In this document: piece by piece, positions 19,351 to 30,321 of the stretch
Numbering within the stretch: position 1 is the first letter of the stretch
How the letters are laid out: each line of letters opens with the position of its first letter
Assembly (NCBI RefSeq): GCF_963678635.1
Contig: NC_087066.1
Coordinates: forward strand, 13,810,517 to 13,874,516
Length of the DNA stretch: 64,000 nucleotides
Source: Symsagittifera roscoffensis
Taxonomy: Eukaryota > Xenacoelomorpha > Acoela > Convolutidae
Direction: 5' to 3'
The notes under the pieces: generated by a model
The model's database searches: none
Seen by the model: the letters and a program-made list of their open reading frames with translations, nothing else
What the model was told of the DNA's origin: nothing
Translations under genes and position numbers: made by a program

Positions 19351-19726
19351 TAACGCTGCGGTGATTTTGTTGCGGCCCAGAAAAGACATATCAGGACTTT
19401 GCGCGGTCCAAAAAATTTATGTTGCGCCTATCGCGATTCAAACAGGGGGTGTCTCGACTTTGCGCTGCCAAAAAACTGTGCGCAACTTTGATATGTTGCG
19501 GCTCTGCTCAACGATTGTTTTTGTTTTCTTAGCAACTTTGCGCAACACACAAAAAACTCAAATTCGCACTAGCAAAAAATTTGTGCCACTGCGCAACCAA
19601 GGATTTTTCGATAACCTTGTGCGACAGACATTATAGATATTTTGCGACTTTCTGCGACCAATACATCTGTACTGCAATTTTGCGCGATAAAAAAGCATCT
19701 CTTTGACTGTATGCGCCCCAAAAATT
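19351..19726. other. Stretch rich in TTTGCGC and GCGCAAC words
   Basis: No gene. Words such as TTTGCGCGGTCC, TTTGCGCTGCC, TTTGCGCAACAC and ACTGCGCAACC recur at irregular spacing of 20-60 bases against an AT-rich background. Confidence 0.4.
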
Positions 19727-19954
19727 GGCTCTTTTTCAGTTCCCTCTTTCGATTTTTTCTGAAACCTAATTATGAAAGTCTATTAAAAATATCTTTTCAT
19801 TTTATACACTGCATCAAAACGTGACAGCATGAGCAGGTAAACAAATTTTTACAATGTTTCTTTACATGCAAAACGCCTGTTTGCAAAATAAAAATTTTTG
19901 AACCGTTTTTTATTTTTTGACGTTACGAGGGCGGTGGGAAACTGGAATAGAGCC
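19727..19954. mobile_element. MITE with family A ends and a different core
   Basis: GGCTCTTTTTCAGTTCCCTC on the left and GGTGGGAAACTGGAATAGAG then CC on the right are inverted repeats like those of family A, but the inside lacks the ATGCGTGATGTTACG core. Confidence 0.65.
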
Positions 19955-20108
19955 CAAAAGAGCCCAAAACTTTTTGAGTCGATTAATATCTTCTTTCAAT
20001 TTGTTCAAAAGGAAACAACTTTAATCGACTTACTCAAGTTCTGTTAAATTTTATTCAGTTTGGCCCGAAGTTTCCAGATTTTTTTCTTCATAGGTGAATT
20101 TACCAGAA

Positions 20109-20626
20109 TTTCCCTGTACAAAGTCATCGGATCAAGAACACTCTCCTATGAAACACTGGCTACTTTCACGACCGAAATTGAATCAACCATGAATTCACGA
20201 CCTTTAACCAATGTGTCTGACGACATCAAAGATGATCTGCCTCTCACTCCCAACCATTTCCTTCTTGGTCGTGGAACTCCAAATTTACCGCCTGGTATCT
20301 TCAAGGACAAGGATTTATCTCTGTCAAAATCATGGAAAGCATCCCAACTACTCGCAGATCACTTCTGGAATCGCTTTCTTCGAGAGTACTTACCAGGTCA
20401 GCAGAAACGATCAAAGTGGACTTCTGCGACTTCCAATTTGCAACCCGACTACATGGTCTGGATGTTGGAGGATTTTACACCTCGTGGACTGTGGCCTCTT
20501 GCTAAAGTGGTGGAAACCTTTCCTGGACAAGATGGAATAGTCCGCTCAGTGAAGCTGAAAACGCCAACTGGATTCAAAGTTCGATCTGTGGTCAAATTGA
20601 GCCGCGTTTTCCCAGTTTCGCAGTAA
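20109..20626 (+). pseudogene. BEL/Pao pol, 3' fragment (integrase C-terminal part)
   Basis: The frame from SLYKVIGSRTLSYETLATFT to FPVSQ is the same as the last 170 or so residues of the pol at 21653-24487. It contains ESTMNSRPLT, LTPNHFLLG and PDYMVWMLED, the C-terminal integrase/GPY-like end of BEL pol. It joins unrelated AT-rich DNA at 20109. Confidence 0.9.
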
Positions 20627-20881
20627 CCAAGCTCCAAATAGCTAACCAACCAAATAATCACGCAACTCAGCCTTCAACATATCAACTCGACAAAGATGAA
20701 CAAATCTACGACTCGTCAATTCAACTAAGACAATCAGCTCAACGATAGACAAACCAAGATGAAGATGAAAAAGAACAATTTCTGGTTCCCTTATCTACTG
20801 GTTCCCTTATCTTTGTATTTTTACCGTATCCTTACTATTTTATTCAATACTTTATTTGCAAGCTCTGCAAATGTGGGCGGG

Positions 20882-21319
20882 TGTTAATTGTAAACAATTA
20901 AGGTCACCTTTCTCTCAACTTGACTTTTGACATTACAGCCAAGCTGACTCACTCGTTTCTCTCAACTTTTCAAAAACAGCATGACTTACAAGGAAATGAC
21001 AAACTTTCAGGTAAAATAATGTTTCAATTTATACGAAAACTCGGGATTAATATCAACTTTTCTGAATAACCCCCTTATTAACAGTTCCCCTTTTTCTAAC
21101 GTTCGCCTTTTAGTATTCCCCGTACCATGTAATATAATATCCCTATTTATGATATTATATTTACCTTAGTTTTAGCCCTGATTTACTATTGTATTATTTT
21201 TCATGTACTTACTCAACTGATGCCCAACTGCATGGAACTCCTTTGACTCAACCCTTAAAACTACCCTTACTAACAATTGGTGTACTACTCTCCTCAGGTA
21301 ATTTACCCAATTATTAATA
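20882..21319 (+). repeat. BEL/Pao LTR, left or shared copy
   Basis: Starts TGTTAATTGTAAACAATTAA directly after the purine-rich GTGGGCGGG tract and ends ...CCCAATTATTAATA before the PBS. Same length (438 bp) and sequence as 24743-25180. The exact last base is uncertain by one or two. Confidence 0.85.
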
Positions 21320-21320
21320 T

Positions 21321-21336
21321 TGGCGCCCCGAAAAAG
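21321..21336 (+). other. BEL primer-binding site
   Basis: TGGCGCCCCGAAAAAG follows the LTR after one base, the position and TGG start expected for a tRNA 3' end complement. The rest of 21337-21652 is noncoding leader, then the deletion junction. Confidence 0.7.
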
Positions 21337-21652
21337 TTTTGATTAGCTCGTTACACTGTGTTTTTTATTCCCCCACAACCAAAAATTTATGGTTAGTTAC
21401 TGTTTTTCCTCCCCAGTTTTTACGTCTGCGGTTTATTATATCTTGTTATAATACTTCCCCATTACAATATTATTTCATTTATTTACAGTTAATCGCAGTT
21501 TATTTGATTTACATTTTTAAAAAAAAAAAAGATCAATTATTGCTCTTGATTTCTAACCCATGTAAACTTTAAACGTTTCAATTGTTCATAGCTTCATTTA
21601 CTTTGAATAATGTATTAAGTTATTTTCATCAATTTTCCCCTTTCAATTCGTT

Positions 21653-24487
21653 TTGCTCAACTCGAGTTTGCTCAAAGGGCCCGATCTTTTGTGCAACTTA
21701 ACAGGTCTCATAATTCGCTTTCGACAAAATAAAATAGCAATATCTGCTGACATAGATGCTATGTTTATGCAAGTGCTAGTCAGCCCAAAGGATAGACCTT
21801 TTCTAAGATACCTTTGGAAAGAAAATGGTAAATTAGAAACTCACGAATATACACGACACCTTTTCGGTGCCACAGACTCACCATGCGTGGCTTGCTACGC
21901 AGTACGACGATGTGCATCAGACAGTAAAAACGACTTTCCTCTGGCTTCTGAAATCATTCAACGGAATATCTACATGGATGATTTGTATGTCACTTCGTCA
22001 ACGGTAGAAGAAGCCCTCCAACAAATGACACAACTACGAGGATCTTTATCTCGAGGTGGGTTCAACTTGAATAAGTGGAACTCAAACAGTAAACCATTCC
22101 TGGATTCAATTGATCCAAATATTTTAGTCAGCCCTAATGATCCAACGCCTAAACATCAACGAGTTCTCGGTGTTCACTGGAATACAAACACTGACTGCTA
22201 CTTCATCGATAACAAAAAGTTTGTAAAAATTCTACGTATTGGCATTGCTACGCAACGGAAACTCCTGAAGTATACCGCTTCTTTATTTGACCCACTCGGA
22301 ATAGTGGCTCCATTGACAATTCGGATTCGAAAAGTTCTCCAATCTGTTTGGTCACAAGGTGTTAAGTGGGATACTCCATTAGACACGGATAAACTTCCCG
22401 ATTTCAAACTTTGGGTAGACGAAATGGAAAATTTCGAAACTGTTTCATTCCAAAGGAACTTCTTTGATAAAGAAAACCCTGCTTCAATCCAGCTTCACAC
22501 GTTTTGTGATGCATCAGAATTCGCTCTCGCTGCTGTTTGCTACCTAAGAATAGTCTACAGCGACGGCTCCACATCTTTGAAGTTTATAATAGGAAAGACA
22601 AGAGTCGCTCCTATGAAACGTGTTACAATTCCCAATCTCGAGTTGCAAGCTGCAGTATATGCTGCCCAACTATCGCTCTTTGTTTCAGAGGAAATTGACC
22701 TCAAAGTTGAAAAAACTTATTTCTGGTCTGACAGTACTACTGATTTGTATTGGCTGCGAACACCTCTTCAGAAAATTTTAGACGTTTCTAAACCTGAACA
22801 GTGGTTTCACGTTCCAACTCTGCTAAATCCTGCTGACGACGGTACCAGAGGATACATTGCTTTAGAAATGACCTCAAGCTGTCGGTGGCTACTAGGACCG
22901 GAATTTCTGTTGAACGATTCTTCTCAATGGCCTTCACAGGAAAACATTCGGCTTGAGACCATTCCTGTATTCGTTACTTCATTAGAGGCTAAATTTGAGC
23001 CTATATTTGACATCAAACGCTTCAGCAACTGGAAAAGACTAATACGGACAGTTGCATACTGCTTCTTATTCGCAGAAAATCTCAAACGGAAGATCAACAA
23101 ACAGTCGAAGGTCGATCTTCAACTCTTGCATCTAACGAAATCGCACTTTCTCATAATTAAAACTGCCCAAAGGACAGATTTTGTCTCTGAAATTTCAGAC
23201 ATCAAAAAAGAAAAACCAATTGAAGGCAAAAGTAGACTTCGAACATTAGCACCGTTTGTGGACAACTTCGGTATCCTGCGTTCTCGTGGACGTCTCACGC
23301 GTGCCCCTATCATGCTATCAGCTAGATATCCAATCATTCTCGCTGGTGAAAACCCCAATGTTCGCCTGCTGTTAGCTAACATCCATGTTCAACATTCCCA
23401 CTGCGGAAAGGAACAAGCAATGGCCATAGCACAGGAAAACTACTGGATTCTTCGCTGCCGCGTCATGCTGAAAAGTATCATACACAGTTGTATACCCTGC
23501 AGAAGAATGCAACAACAAGTCGACTACCCTCAGATGTCAGATCTTCCAATTGATCGACTGCCATCAAAAAATCATTTTCCTTTTGCAACGACTGGATTGG
23601 ACTACGTTGGACCTTTTCCCATCATCCTTCAAGGAAAACAATACCAAGCGTATATTTTACTGTTCACATGCTTAGTGATCAGAGCTGTGCATCTTGAAAT
23701 CTCATTAGGACTATCGACAGACAGCACTCTTCTTTGTATCAGACGCTTTTTTGCCCGGCGAGGAAAACCATCGAAAATGGTTTCTGATTGTGGGACAAGT
23801 TTTGTGGGCTCCAATTCTGAGCTGAAGAAATGTCTAGACAACTTGGAAAAGAACAAAGAATTTGTGGAAAGCATCAATCAGCTGGACGTATCACTCGAAT
23901 GGAAATTCAACCCTCCTGCGGCCCCTCATTTTGGTGGTTCTTGGGAACGACTAGTTCAGATATTTAAACTTTCCCTGTACAAAGTCATCGGATCAAGAAC
24001 ACTCTCCTATGAAACACTGGCTACTTTCACGACCGAAATTGAATCAACCATGAATTCACGACCTTTAACCAATGTGTCTGACGACATCAAAGATGATCTG
24101 CCTCTCACTCCCAACCATTTCCTTCTTGGTCGTGGAACTCCAAATTTACCGCCTGGTATCTTCAAGGACAAGGATTTATCTCTGTCAAAATCATGGAAAG
24201 CATCCCAACTACTCGCAGATCACTTCTGGAATCGCTTTCTTCGAGAGTACTTACCAGGTCAGCAGAAACGATCAAAGTGGACTTCTGCGACTTCCAATTT
24301 GCAACCCGACTACATGGTCTGGATGTTGGAGGATTTTACACCTCGTGGACTGTGGCCTCTTGCTAAAGTGGTGGAAACCTTTCCTGGACAAGATGGAATA
24401 GTCCGCTCAGTGAAGCTGAAAACGCCAACTGGATTCAAAGTTCGATCTGTGGTCAAATTGAGCCGCGTTTTCCCAGTTTCGCAGTAA
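21653..24487 (+). pseudogene. pol: BEL/Pao pol, N-terminally deleted
   Basis: A 944-codon frame without internal stops. The first codon here is TTG and is not a true start: the protein begins inside the reverse transcriptase, so gag, the protease and the finger region are missing. Seen in order: reverse transcriptase palm with ADID (32-35) and YMDD (107-110); RNase H with FCDAS (284-288) and the glutamate in PNLELQ (330); integrase zinc finger with H581/H583 and C613/C616; integrase core with D650 (TGLDYVGP), D712 (SDCGTSF) and E765 (GGSWERL); then the C-terminal part ending FPVSQ. The open frame suggests recent activity, but the copy cannot make a full polyprotein. It could be mobilised only in trans. 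Confidence 0.92.
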
Positions 24488-24729
24488 CCAAGCTCCAAAT
24501 AGCTAACCAACCAAATAATCACGCAACTCAGCCTTCAACATATCAACTCGACAAAGATGAACAAATCTACGACTCGTCAATTCAACTAAGACAATCAGCT
24601 CAACGATAGACAAACCAAGATGAAGATGAAAAAGAACAATTTCTGGTTCCCTTATCTACTGGTTCCCTTATCTTTGTATTTTTACCGTATCCTTACTATT
24701 TTATTCAATACTTTATTTGCAAGCTCTGC

Positions 24730-24742
24730 AAATGTGGGCGGG
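24730..24742 (+). other. BEL polypurine tract
   Basis: The purine-rich run AATGTGGGCGGG lies directly before the 3' LTR start TGTTAATT; the same run precedes the left LTR at 20870-20881. Confidence 0.6.
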
Positions 24743-25180
24743 TGTTAATTGTAAACAATTAAGGTCACCTTTCTCTCAACTTGACTTTTGACATTACAGC
24801 CAAGCTGACTCACTCGTTTCTCTCAACTTTTCAAAAACAGCATGACTTACAAGGAAATGACAAACTTTCAGGTAAAATAATGTTTCAATTTATACGAAAA
24901 CTCGGGATTAATATCAACTTTTCTGAATAACCCCCTTATTAACAGTTCCCCTTTTTCTAACGTTCGCCTTTTAGTATTCCCCGTACCATGTAATATAATA
25001 TCCCTATTTATGATATTATATTTACCTTAGTTTTAGCCCTGATTTACTATTGTATTATTTTTCATGTACTTACTCAACTGATGCCCAACTGCATGGAACT
25101 CCTTTGACTCAACCCTTAAAACTACCCTTACTAACAATTGGTGTACTACTCTCCTCAGGTAATTTACCCAATTATTAATA
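24743..25180 (+). repeat. BEL/Pao LTR, right copy
   Basis: Identical by eye to 20882-21319. After it the sequence changes at once from TATTAATA to unrelated GGTATATTCAG. Confidence 0.88.
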
Positions 25181-26150
25181 GGTATATTCAGACCTTTGAT
25201 AGTAGATAGTTTGCAATCTTGGGGACCAAAAAAAAAATCTTCAATTTTGTACGACTGTTGGGACGGATAAAATTCACTGATACCATGGACGCTGATTTTG
25301 GCATCTTCAAATCGAGGAGAATCTAAATTAACCGTTTGGGACAATGAACAATATTGCCCGAGTCGAGTTTCAATTTTGCAAATTTTAAGTTGCCAGTTTG
25401 CGCGGTTTATGTTGCTAAGTTTGTCACGAAATTTTAGATGCCTTTTTTCAATCGCGAAAGTCCGTTTTCAATACCGTTCTAGGATCGCAAACTTATACAC
25501 ATGGGAAGTTGACCCAAGTATTTGAGGACAAAATTTTCTCTGATTGAGTATAAGCGCATGATAGCTTGAATTTATAATGAGTTTAATAAAACTCTAGTTT
25601 AACAAAAAACAGCCAAATTGCTCGGGCTGAATTTTTGGTTTTGATGATCACGATCCATTTTTGGTTTTCACAGGCCGTCGCGACAGAAAACGGGTACTTT
25701 TGGACCACTGCAAGGAGATCCATTTGAGACCAGCGCGACCAAAGAAAAAAATATCCGCGACTATAGTAAAAATGTCCGCGACTGACAAGACTGTTGCCCG
25801 GTTTACTATAAAGTATTATGAACTGACAAAAAAATGCTTTTATTATGGAATTTCAGTTCTTCTATTGTGATCTTTTTCCTTTTTCTGAAACCTAAAATTT
25901 GCTCATTGTTGTAAAAAATCTTAAATAAAAAACTGAATTTAGATTCAGATTATTTATTCCGAGATTATTTCAAGATCAATTTAATCTGCCATTTTTTTCC
26001 ACTCATGCCTTTTACGCTAAAAGCCTTTCGCCAAAAAAACTTTATACTATCTTGATGCTTTTTCTGGACAACCGCGACTGAGTTTCGAAGTAAAGTGCTT
26101 CAAGTTTCCTGACTATTGTGTGACTAAACTAACATATATCGCAACTAACT
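25181..26150. other. Spacer between the BEL and gypsy elements
   Basis: AT-rich with scattered CG words (GTCCGCGACTGAC); no gene or repeat identified. Confidence 0.4.
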
Positions 26151-26490
26151 TGTTATACCCTCATCTGGTAAGTGAGGTATAATCTATATCTGTCTGAGTC
26201 TATGCTGAACGCTAACTGAGAAATGAACGATTAAGAGAACAACTTAAATTCATTTAACCATGTTTAAGTCTGGCTGACACTGACCTCGAATCAATTGAGA
26301 GACAGTGTTTCATAATAACTAGTACAAATGTCATTACGTATAAATAGGTACTTACTTTAATCATCAGACTTCTATATGTGTTATTAATCAGTTATGTTTA
26401 TAAATTGTAATCATTACCAACTGGTAGTTCTAGCACCTAAATCTAGATCATTAACAAATGATGTTTTCTATAATATCCGTACGGATAACA
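26151..26490 (-). repeat. Gypsy LTR (3' LTR of the element)
   Basis: 340 bp, TGTTATACCCTCATCTGGTA to CCGTACGGATAACA. Counterpart of 33029-33369. Confidence 0.93.
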
Positions 26491-26508
26491 TTTCCCTCTT
26501 TTTGATTA
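26491..26508 (-). other. Gypsy polypurine tract
   Basis: Read on the minus strand, CAAAAAGAGGGAAA lies directly before the 3' LTR start, where plus-strand DNA synthesis is primed. Confidence 0.75.
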
Positions 26509-26753
26509 AGTGAGAATTCGCTTATTCCCTTTTTCTTTCTCCGTGGTTCTGGTGTTTTCTGGTTGTAGGTCTTTTTCCCTTCGGGGTGCGCTGTGTGATG
26601 CGGTTTGTTTCGTAACTTCTTCTCTTTCGCGCTGAAAGGTCATGGAGATTCCTCTTACTGGTGAAATGACCTGGAGCATATTCATTGCCTCCTCGAAATT
26701 CTTGCTGAAGGATTCTTTGGTTTTCCTAGCTTTGTCTAAGATGTATCGGGAGC

Positions 26754-28724
26754 TTATTGTTTTTTTGCTGCCGGTGTAGTGTCGTGTAAATTATCGTTTC
26801 TTGTGATTTCCGGGGTTTCTGTTTCCATATGTATTTCGGTACACATTATTTCCTCGGAAGAACAGAGCGACGGGAGCGTTCCGGGAACCGGATTCTGGTT
26901 GTTTTGCGGAGTTACGATTGGTTGGTCTTGGCCGTTGACGTCGGCTGTAGTGAGTTCTACGTGCGCTACCAGGCAAGGTACAGAAGCTTCTGCAATTTGT
27001 GCAATGGTTATGGCGTCTCCGAGTTTGGTGGCTAGTGCACTGTTCCTTTGTCTGGATGATCGTCGAATTTCGGGTGACTTTTGCTCCGGTGTGGCCTTTA
27101 TGTCCAATCGTTTTGCGGCCGGCTTATCAGGTGATGGCGTTTTCTCGTTCACGTCTGTGTCTGACGAAAGTGAAATGGACGTGTCGCACTCGAATTGAAC
27201 TTTTGATAGATCAACTTTCGGTTTTTTCTGCGGACTCATTTTTTCAGAAGGTTTTGGGCGTTGTTGAGGTTTGGAGATTTTCGTTTGTTGCTTTGCGTGT
27301 TGAGCGAGCTTTGATTTGTTGTTGAACGTACTGAACAGTTTTTGTGGTCCTAAGGCTTTTCTGTTTAGCGTTTGTTGCAGGACGTCTTGGATTGTTTTCG
27401 GAGGTGAGCGCTTTGGGCTGATTGTACCCTGTGTGTCCGCAGTGGCAGGCAGGGGTTTCGTGGTCTTTTCTCCTGAAACACGTGGTTTTGCTCGAGGTAG
27501 ATGCTTATATGCCACATAATCCTTTAAAGCTGCAGGCCTACACTTTCCGTAGACCCTTGGGTCCGGAATGAACGCTACACCGTCGTGTCGAACAACCCGT
27601 GGTTGTTTTCCATCCTCTCTAATCCATGCGGTATGTGGAGAGTAATTTTGGACAGAACCATTTTCAATAATCTTGAATTGTGCCCCAAACGTGCCCGGGT
27701 TTTTAATTTTCCGTGCGATAGTTTCTGATTTTCCAGCTACCTGTTCTAATCGACGTCCGGTTTTAGGGTCAATTGTGTGCGCGGGACTTTTAAATCGGTC
27801 TTTTAAAAAAACTAGGGGTGCCCTTTGTAGATTTTGTTTTTCCTGATTGGTGAGCAATCTTATTGGTTTACGCGTTCTTAAAGTTTCAAGATTATTAGAC
27901 TTTTCCATTAGAAATGATCGTTTGAGTTTTAACGCGTCGTAAGGTTCATTTGAAAGAGGAAAATGCGCACCTATCGGGAAATTCTTGAGGAGTTGTTCAT
28001 CGTACTTGTCATCGCTGCTTTCCAGCGTAATTGCGTCCTGTTGGTTACGGGAATCCGGTTGGACTCTGGCGCGTTGCTTTCCCGGGTTCACGTCTATAGA
28101 GGTACACGTTGCACCCCGCGGGTTAGCAGCTGTTGTGGCAGTGTCCGTTTTTCCAGAGTCAACTGGAGTACAAGTGGGTTCCGGCAAGTATTGGTGATCT
28201 TTTTTCTTTTGCGTTCCTAGTCCTCTAGCATCCGTTCCATGGTATACGAGATCCAGTTCCTCGTCACTGTTATTTTCTCGATCCCACATAGCTTCCGCTG
28301 AGAGTGCTGGTTTTGTGAGGACTTTCTCATCTAAACATGATAGCCTAGTGTTTTCCCATGAAAGATTTGAGAGTTTCGGTGATGTGCTAATATTCGTTAA
28401 TGGTGTATTGGGCCGTCGTCCAAAATGAGCCTCAAACGGAGTTACTTTTGTGGTTGCGTTAGGTGTAATACGAAGTGTTTTAATTAGCTCAGCGACGTCA
28501 GATGCAAGTTTATATGGTTTATTATTTTTGTCGATTTTCATGATTGCTAGTCTCGACTTGAGGGTTCTTATTAGCCGTTCAACCATTCCCATTGCTCTGT
28601 GGTCATCCACTGGTGCGAATATTAGCTTGATATTATTAGTCTTACAATATATTAAAAACTTTTTGGCCCGAAAACCTTGTGCCTGATCACATCTGATATT
28701 ACGGGGTACCCCATGGTTTAGCAT
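26754..28724 (-). pseudogene. Gypsy integrase catalytic C-half with long C-terminal tail
   Basis: 656 codons. The start holds two of the three integrase acidic residues, in RCDQAQGF and MVERLIRTLK, followed by PFEAHFGRRPNTPL. After about residue 230 comes a tail rich in P, K, T, S, Q and N, with SPQKKPKVDLSKV, RRSSRQRNSALATKLGDA and an acidic end. The tail has GPY-like remnants (WIREDGKQPRVVRHDGVAFI) but no clear chromodomain. The first catalytic aspartate lies in the preceding frame (28735-28935), separated by a frameshift near 28745. Confidence 0.85.
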
Positions 28725-28734
28725 ATGGTTTTTG

Positions 28735-29271
28735 CATAAATCGGATGATTGTATCAGCCCTGTTATTTGAAACCATTTTTGCGTATGGGAAGCGTGAGAA
28801 GCGATCTACTCCAACTAAAATTTAGACTTCTTTATCGTTTTTATCCATTAATGGGCCCGCAAAATCCAGCTGGATTTTTTCGTTTGGCTCAACGACCGCG
28901 TCCAAAGTCGTATAATGCTTTTTTCCTGATATGACCTAAAGATTCTTACCTTTTTCGCGGCAGTTTTTACAATTTTGTGCGGTGGCCATAATATCCCGAT
29001 GCGGGTAAGGATAACACACATGTTTGGCGGCTTCGATCATGCCGCCTTGTTCTGGATGAGTTAGATGTAGGGCGTCCATCATTGTTGGTCGTAACTGTTT
29101 TGGAGTAACGACCCTGTCGTCATATAGTAAAATGCCGTCCCTGACTGATAATCGATGACGTACATTGTAGAAGTAGGGGCCATAGCATTGCTTCACATTG
29201 TCCCATTTTTGTTGCTTGATCATGTTTATCAATGGTGAGAGATTCCGATCACGTCGCGTAGCTGCTGCCAA
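28735..29271 (-). pseudogene. Gypsy integrase zinc-binding and first core part
   Basis: The frame 29271-28936 carries the HHCC zinc finger: H in ALHLTHPEQGG and two cysteines in NCKNCREKG. The next piece, in a shifted frame, has LDFAGPL with the first core aspartate, a stop soon after, then VDRFSRFPYAKMV. Confidence 0.85.
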
Positions 29272-29789
29272 AGGTTCTTACGAAATAGTGGCGTGTCTTC
29301 CTCCACCGTGGTTGTTTGGCATTCTGATGTGGTCGTCTCTTCTGGAATGGTTTGACAGATGGCGTTAATTTTCTCGTTCTCGATCCTCCGAAACGTATAG
29401 CTCTCCTCCGATGGGATGACTTGATGGGTCACGTCACTAATTGCAAGTTCTGGCGGTGGCGGTTTGTATAAGTAATCATTAAACGTGGCGTAATTTATTG
29501 GGGGAAACAAAAGTAGCGTTTGAGAGCCGCTGTGGCCTTTTCTTGTGAGGCGTTTGAAAGGGGGCAAAGCCATGCCTTGTTGTAATTGACTATTCATTTT
29601 CGATTGTTTGTTGTAATAATTTTTGCAACTTTCTATAGAACGTGAATTTTGTGTTTGAGAGCGACTGTTTTGAAATAATTTACTATTAACAGTGAATGCA
29701 GTTTGTGTGTGAACCGAATTTGAAACTTCACCGTTCTCGTTCCGGTTGAGCTTTCTGGTGCCTAGATTTCCAATTGGATTTTTGTTCAA
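29229..29789 (-). pseudogene. Gypsy linker between RNase H and integrase
   Basis: 186 codons rich in N, S, Q and T, ending VEEDTPLFRKNLWQQLRDVI. No domain recognised. It overlaps the RNase H frame at 29728-29789 and the integrase frame at 29229-29271, which suggests frameshifts at both joins. Confidence 0.6.
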
Positions 29790-30321
29790 CGAGATGTTTT
29801 AGATTACTGCTGTCTTGAAATTCTAAGCATGTGACGAAGTCGTCGATTAACGCGACGACAAACTGTTCTTCCCAATATGCCGGGGGTTGTGGTTTACGAA
29901 CTGGATGTCGTGAAATGTAATCAATAAGACCCATTTTACTGCCAGCAAGGTGGCGTATATCAAAGTCAAACGGAATGAGTCTATCAATCCATCTAGTTAA
30001 CCGACTTTGATAGGTTTTGTTACCTCGGTTACTTTGTAGGGCACTTACCAATGCTTGGTGATCTGTGATTAACGTGAACCGTCTACCATAGAGGTAATCT
30101 TGATAATGTTCGATAGCCCATACTGCGGCTAAGAGCTCAAGCTCATTAACTGAATATTTTTGTTCACACGAATTCAAAAAACGCGATGCGTACGCAATGG
30201 TTGCCCATCCATCTGGTGTTTCTTTTTCGAGTGCCGCTGCCGCTCCTAGTCCCTCGCGGCTGGCGTCACAAACAATCCGTATTTCTCTGTTGCTTACGAA
30301 ATGTCTATTTTCCGTAATATT
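29728..30321 (-). pseudogene. Gypsy RNase H
   Basis: The frame continues the reverse transcriptase past a TAA at 30322-30324. Visible are IVCDASREGLG with the first aspartate, SVNELELLAAVWAI with the glutamate, and LITDHQALVSAL with the next aspartate, then RHLAGSKMGLIDYISRHP. These are the usual RNase H landmarks of gypsy pol. Confidence 0.85.

Larger units (their letters stand above)
20109..25180 (+). mobile_element. BEL/Pao LTR retrotransposon, tandem and internally deleted
   Basis: The order is: 3' end of pol plus tail (20109-20881), LTR (20882-21319), PBS and leader (21320 on), pol lacking gag, protease and the start of the reverse transcriptase (21653-24487), tail, LTR (24743-25180). 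Positions 20109-21319 and 23970-25180 are each 1211 bp and look identical by eye, with no gaps. This is the form expected of two elements sharing a central LTR, the left one cut at its 5' side and the right one deleted inside. No flanking target duplication is visible. BEL/Pao assignment rests on pol domain order and motifs. Confidence 0.9.

Noticed and set aside
26779-28220. Plus-strand frames opposite the gypsy integrase tail
   Set aside because: Shadows of the minus-strand pol gene.
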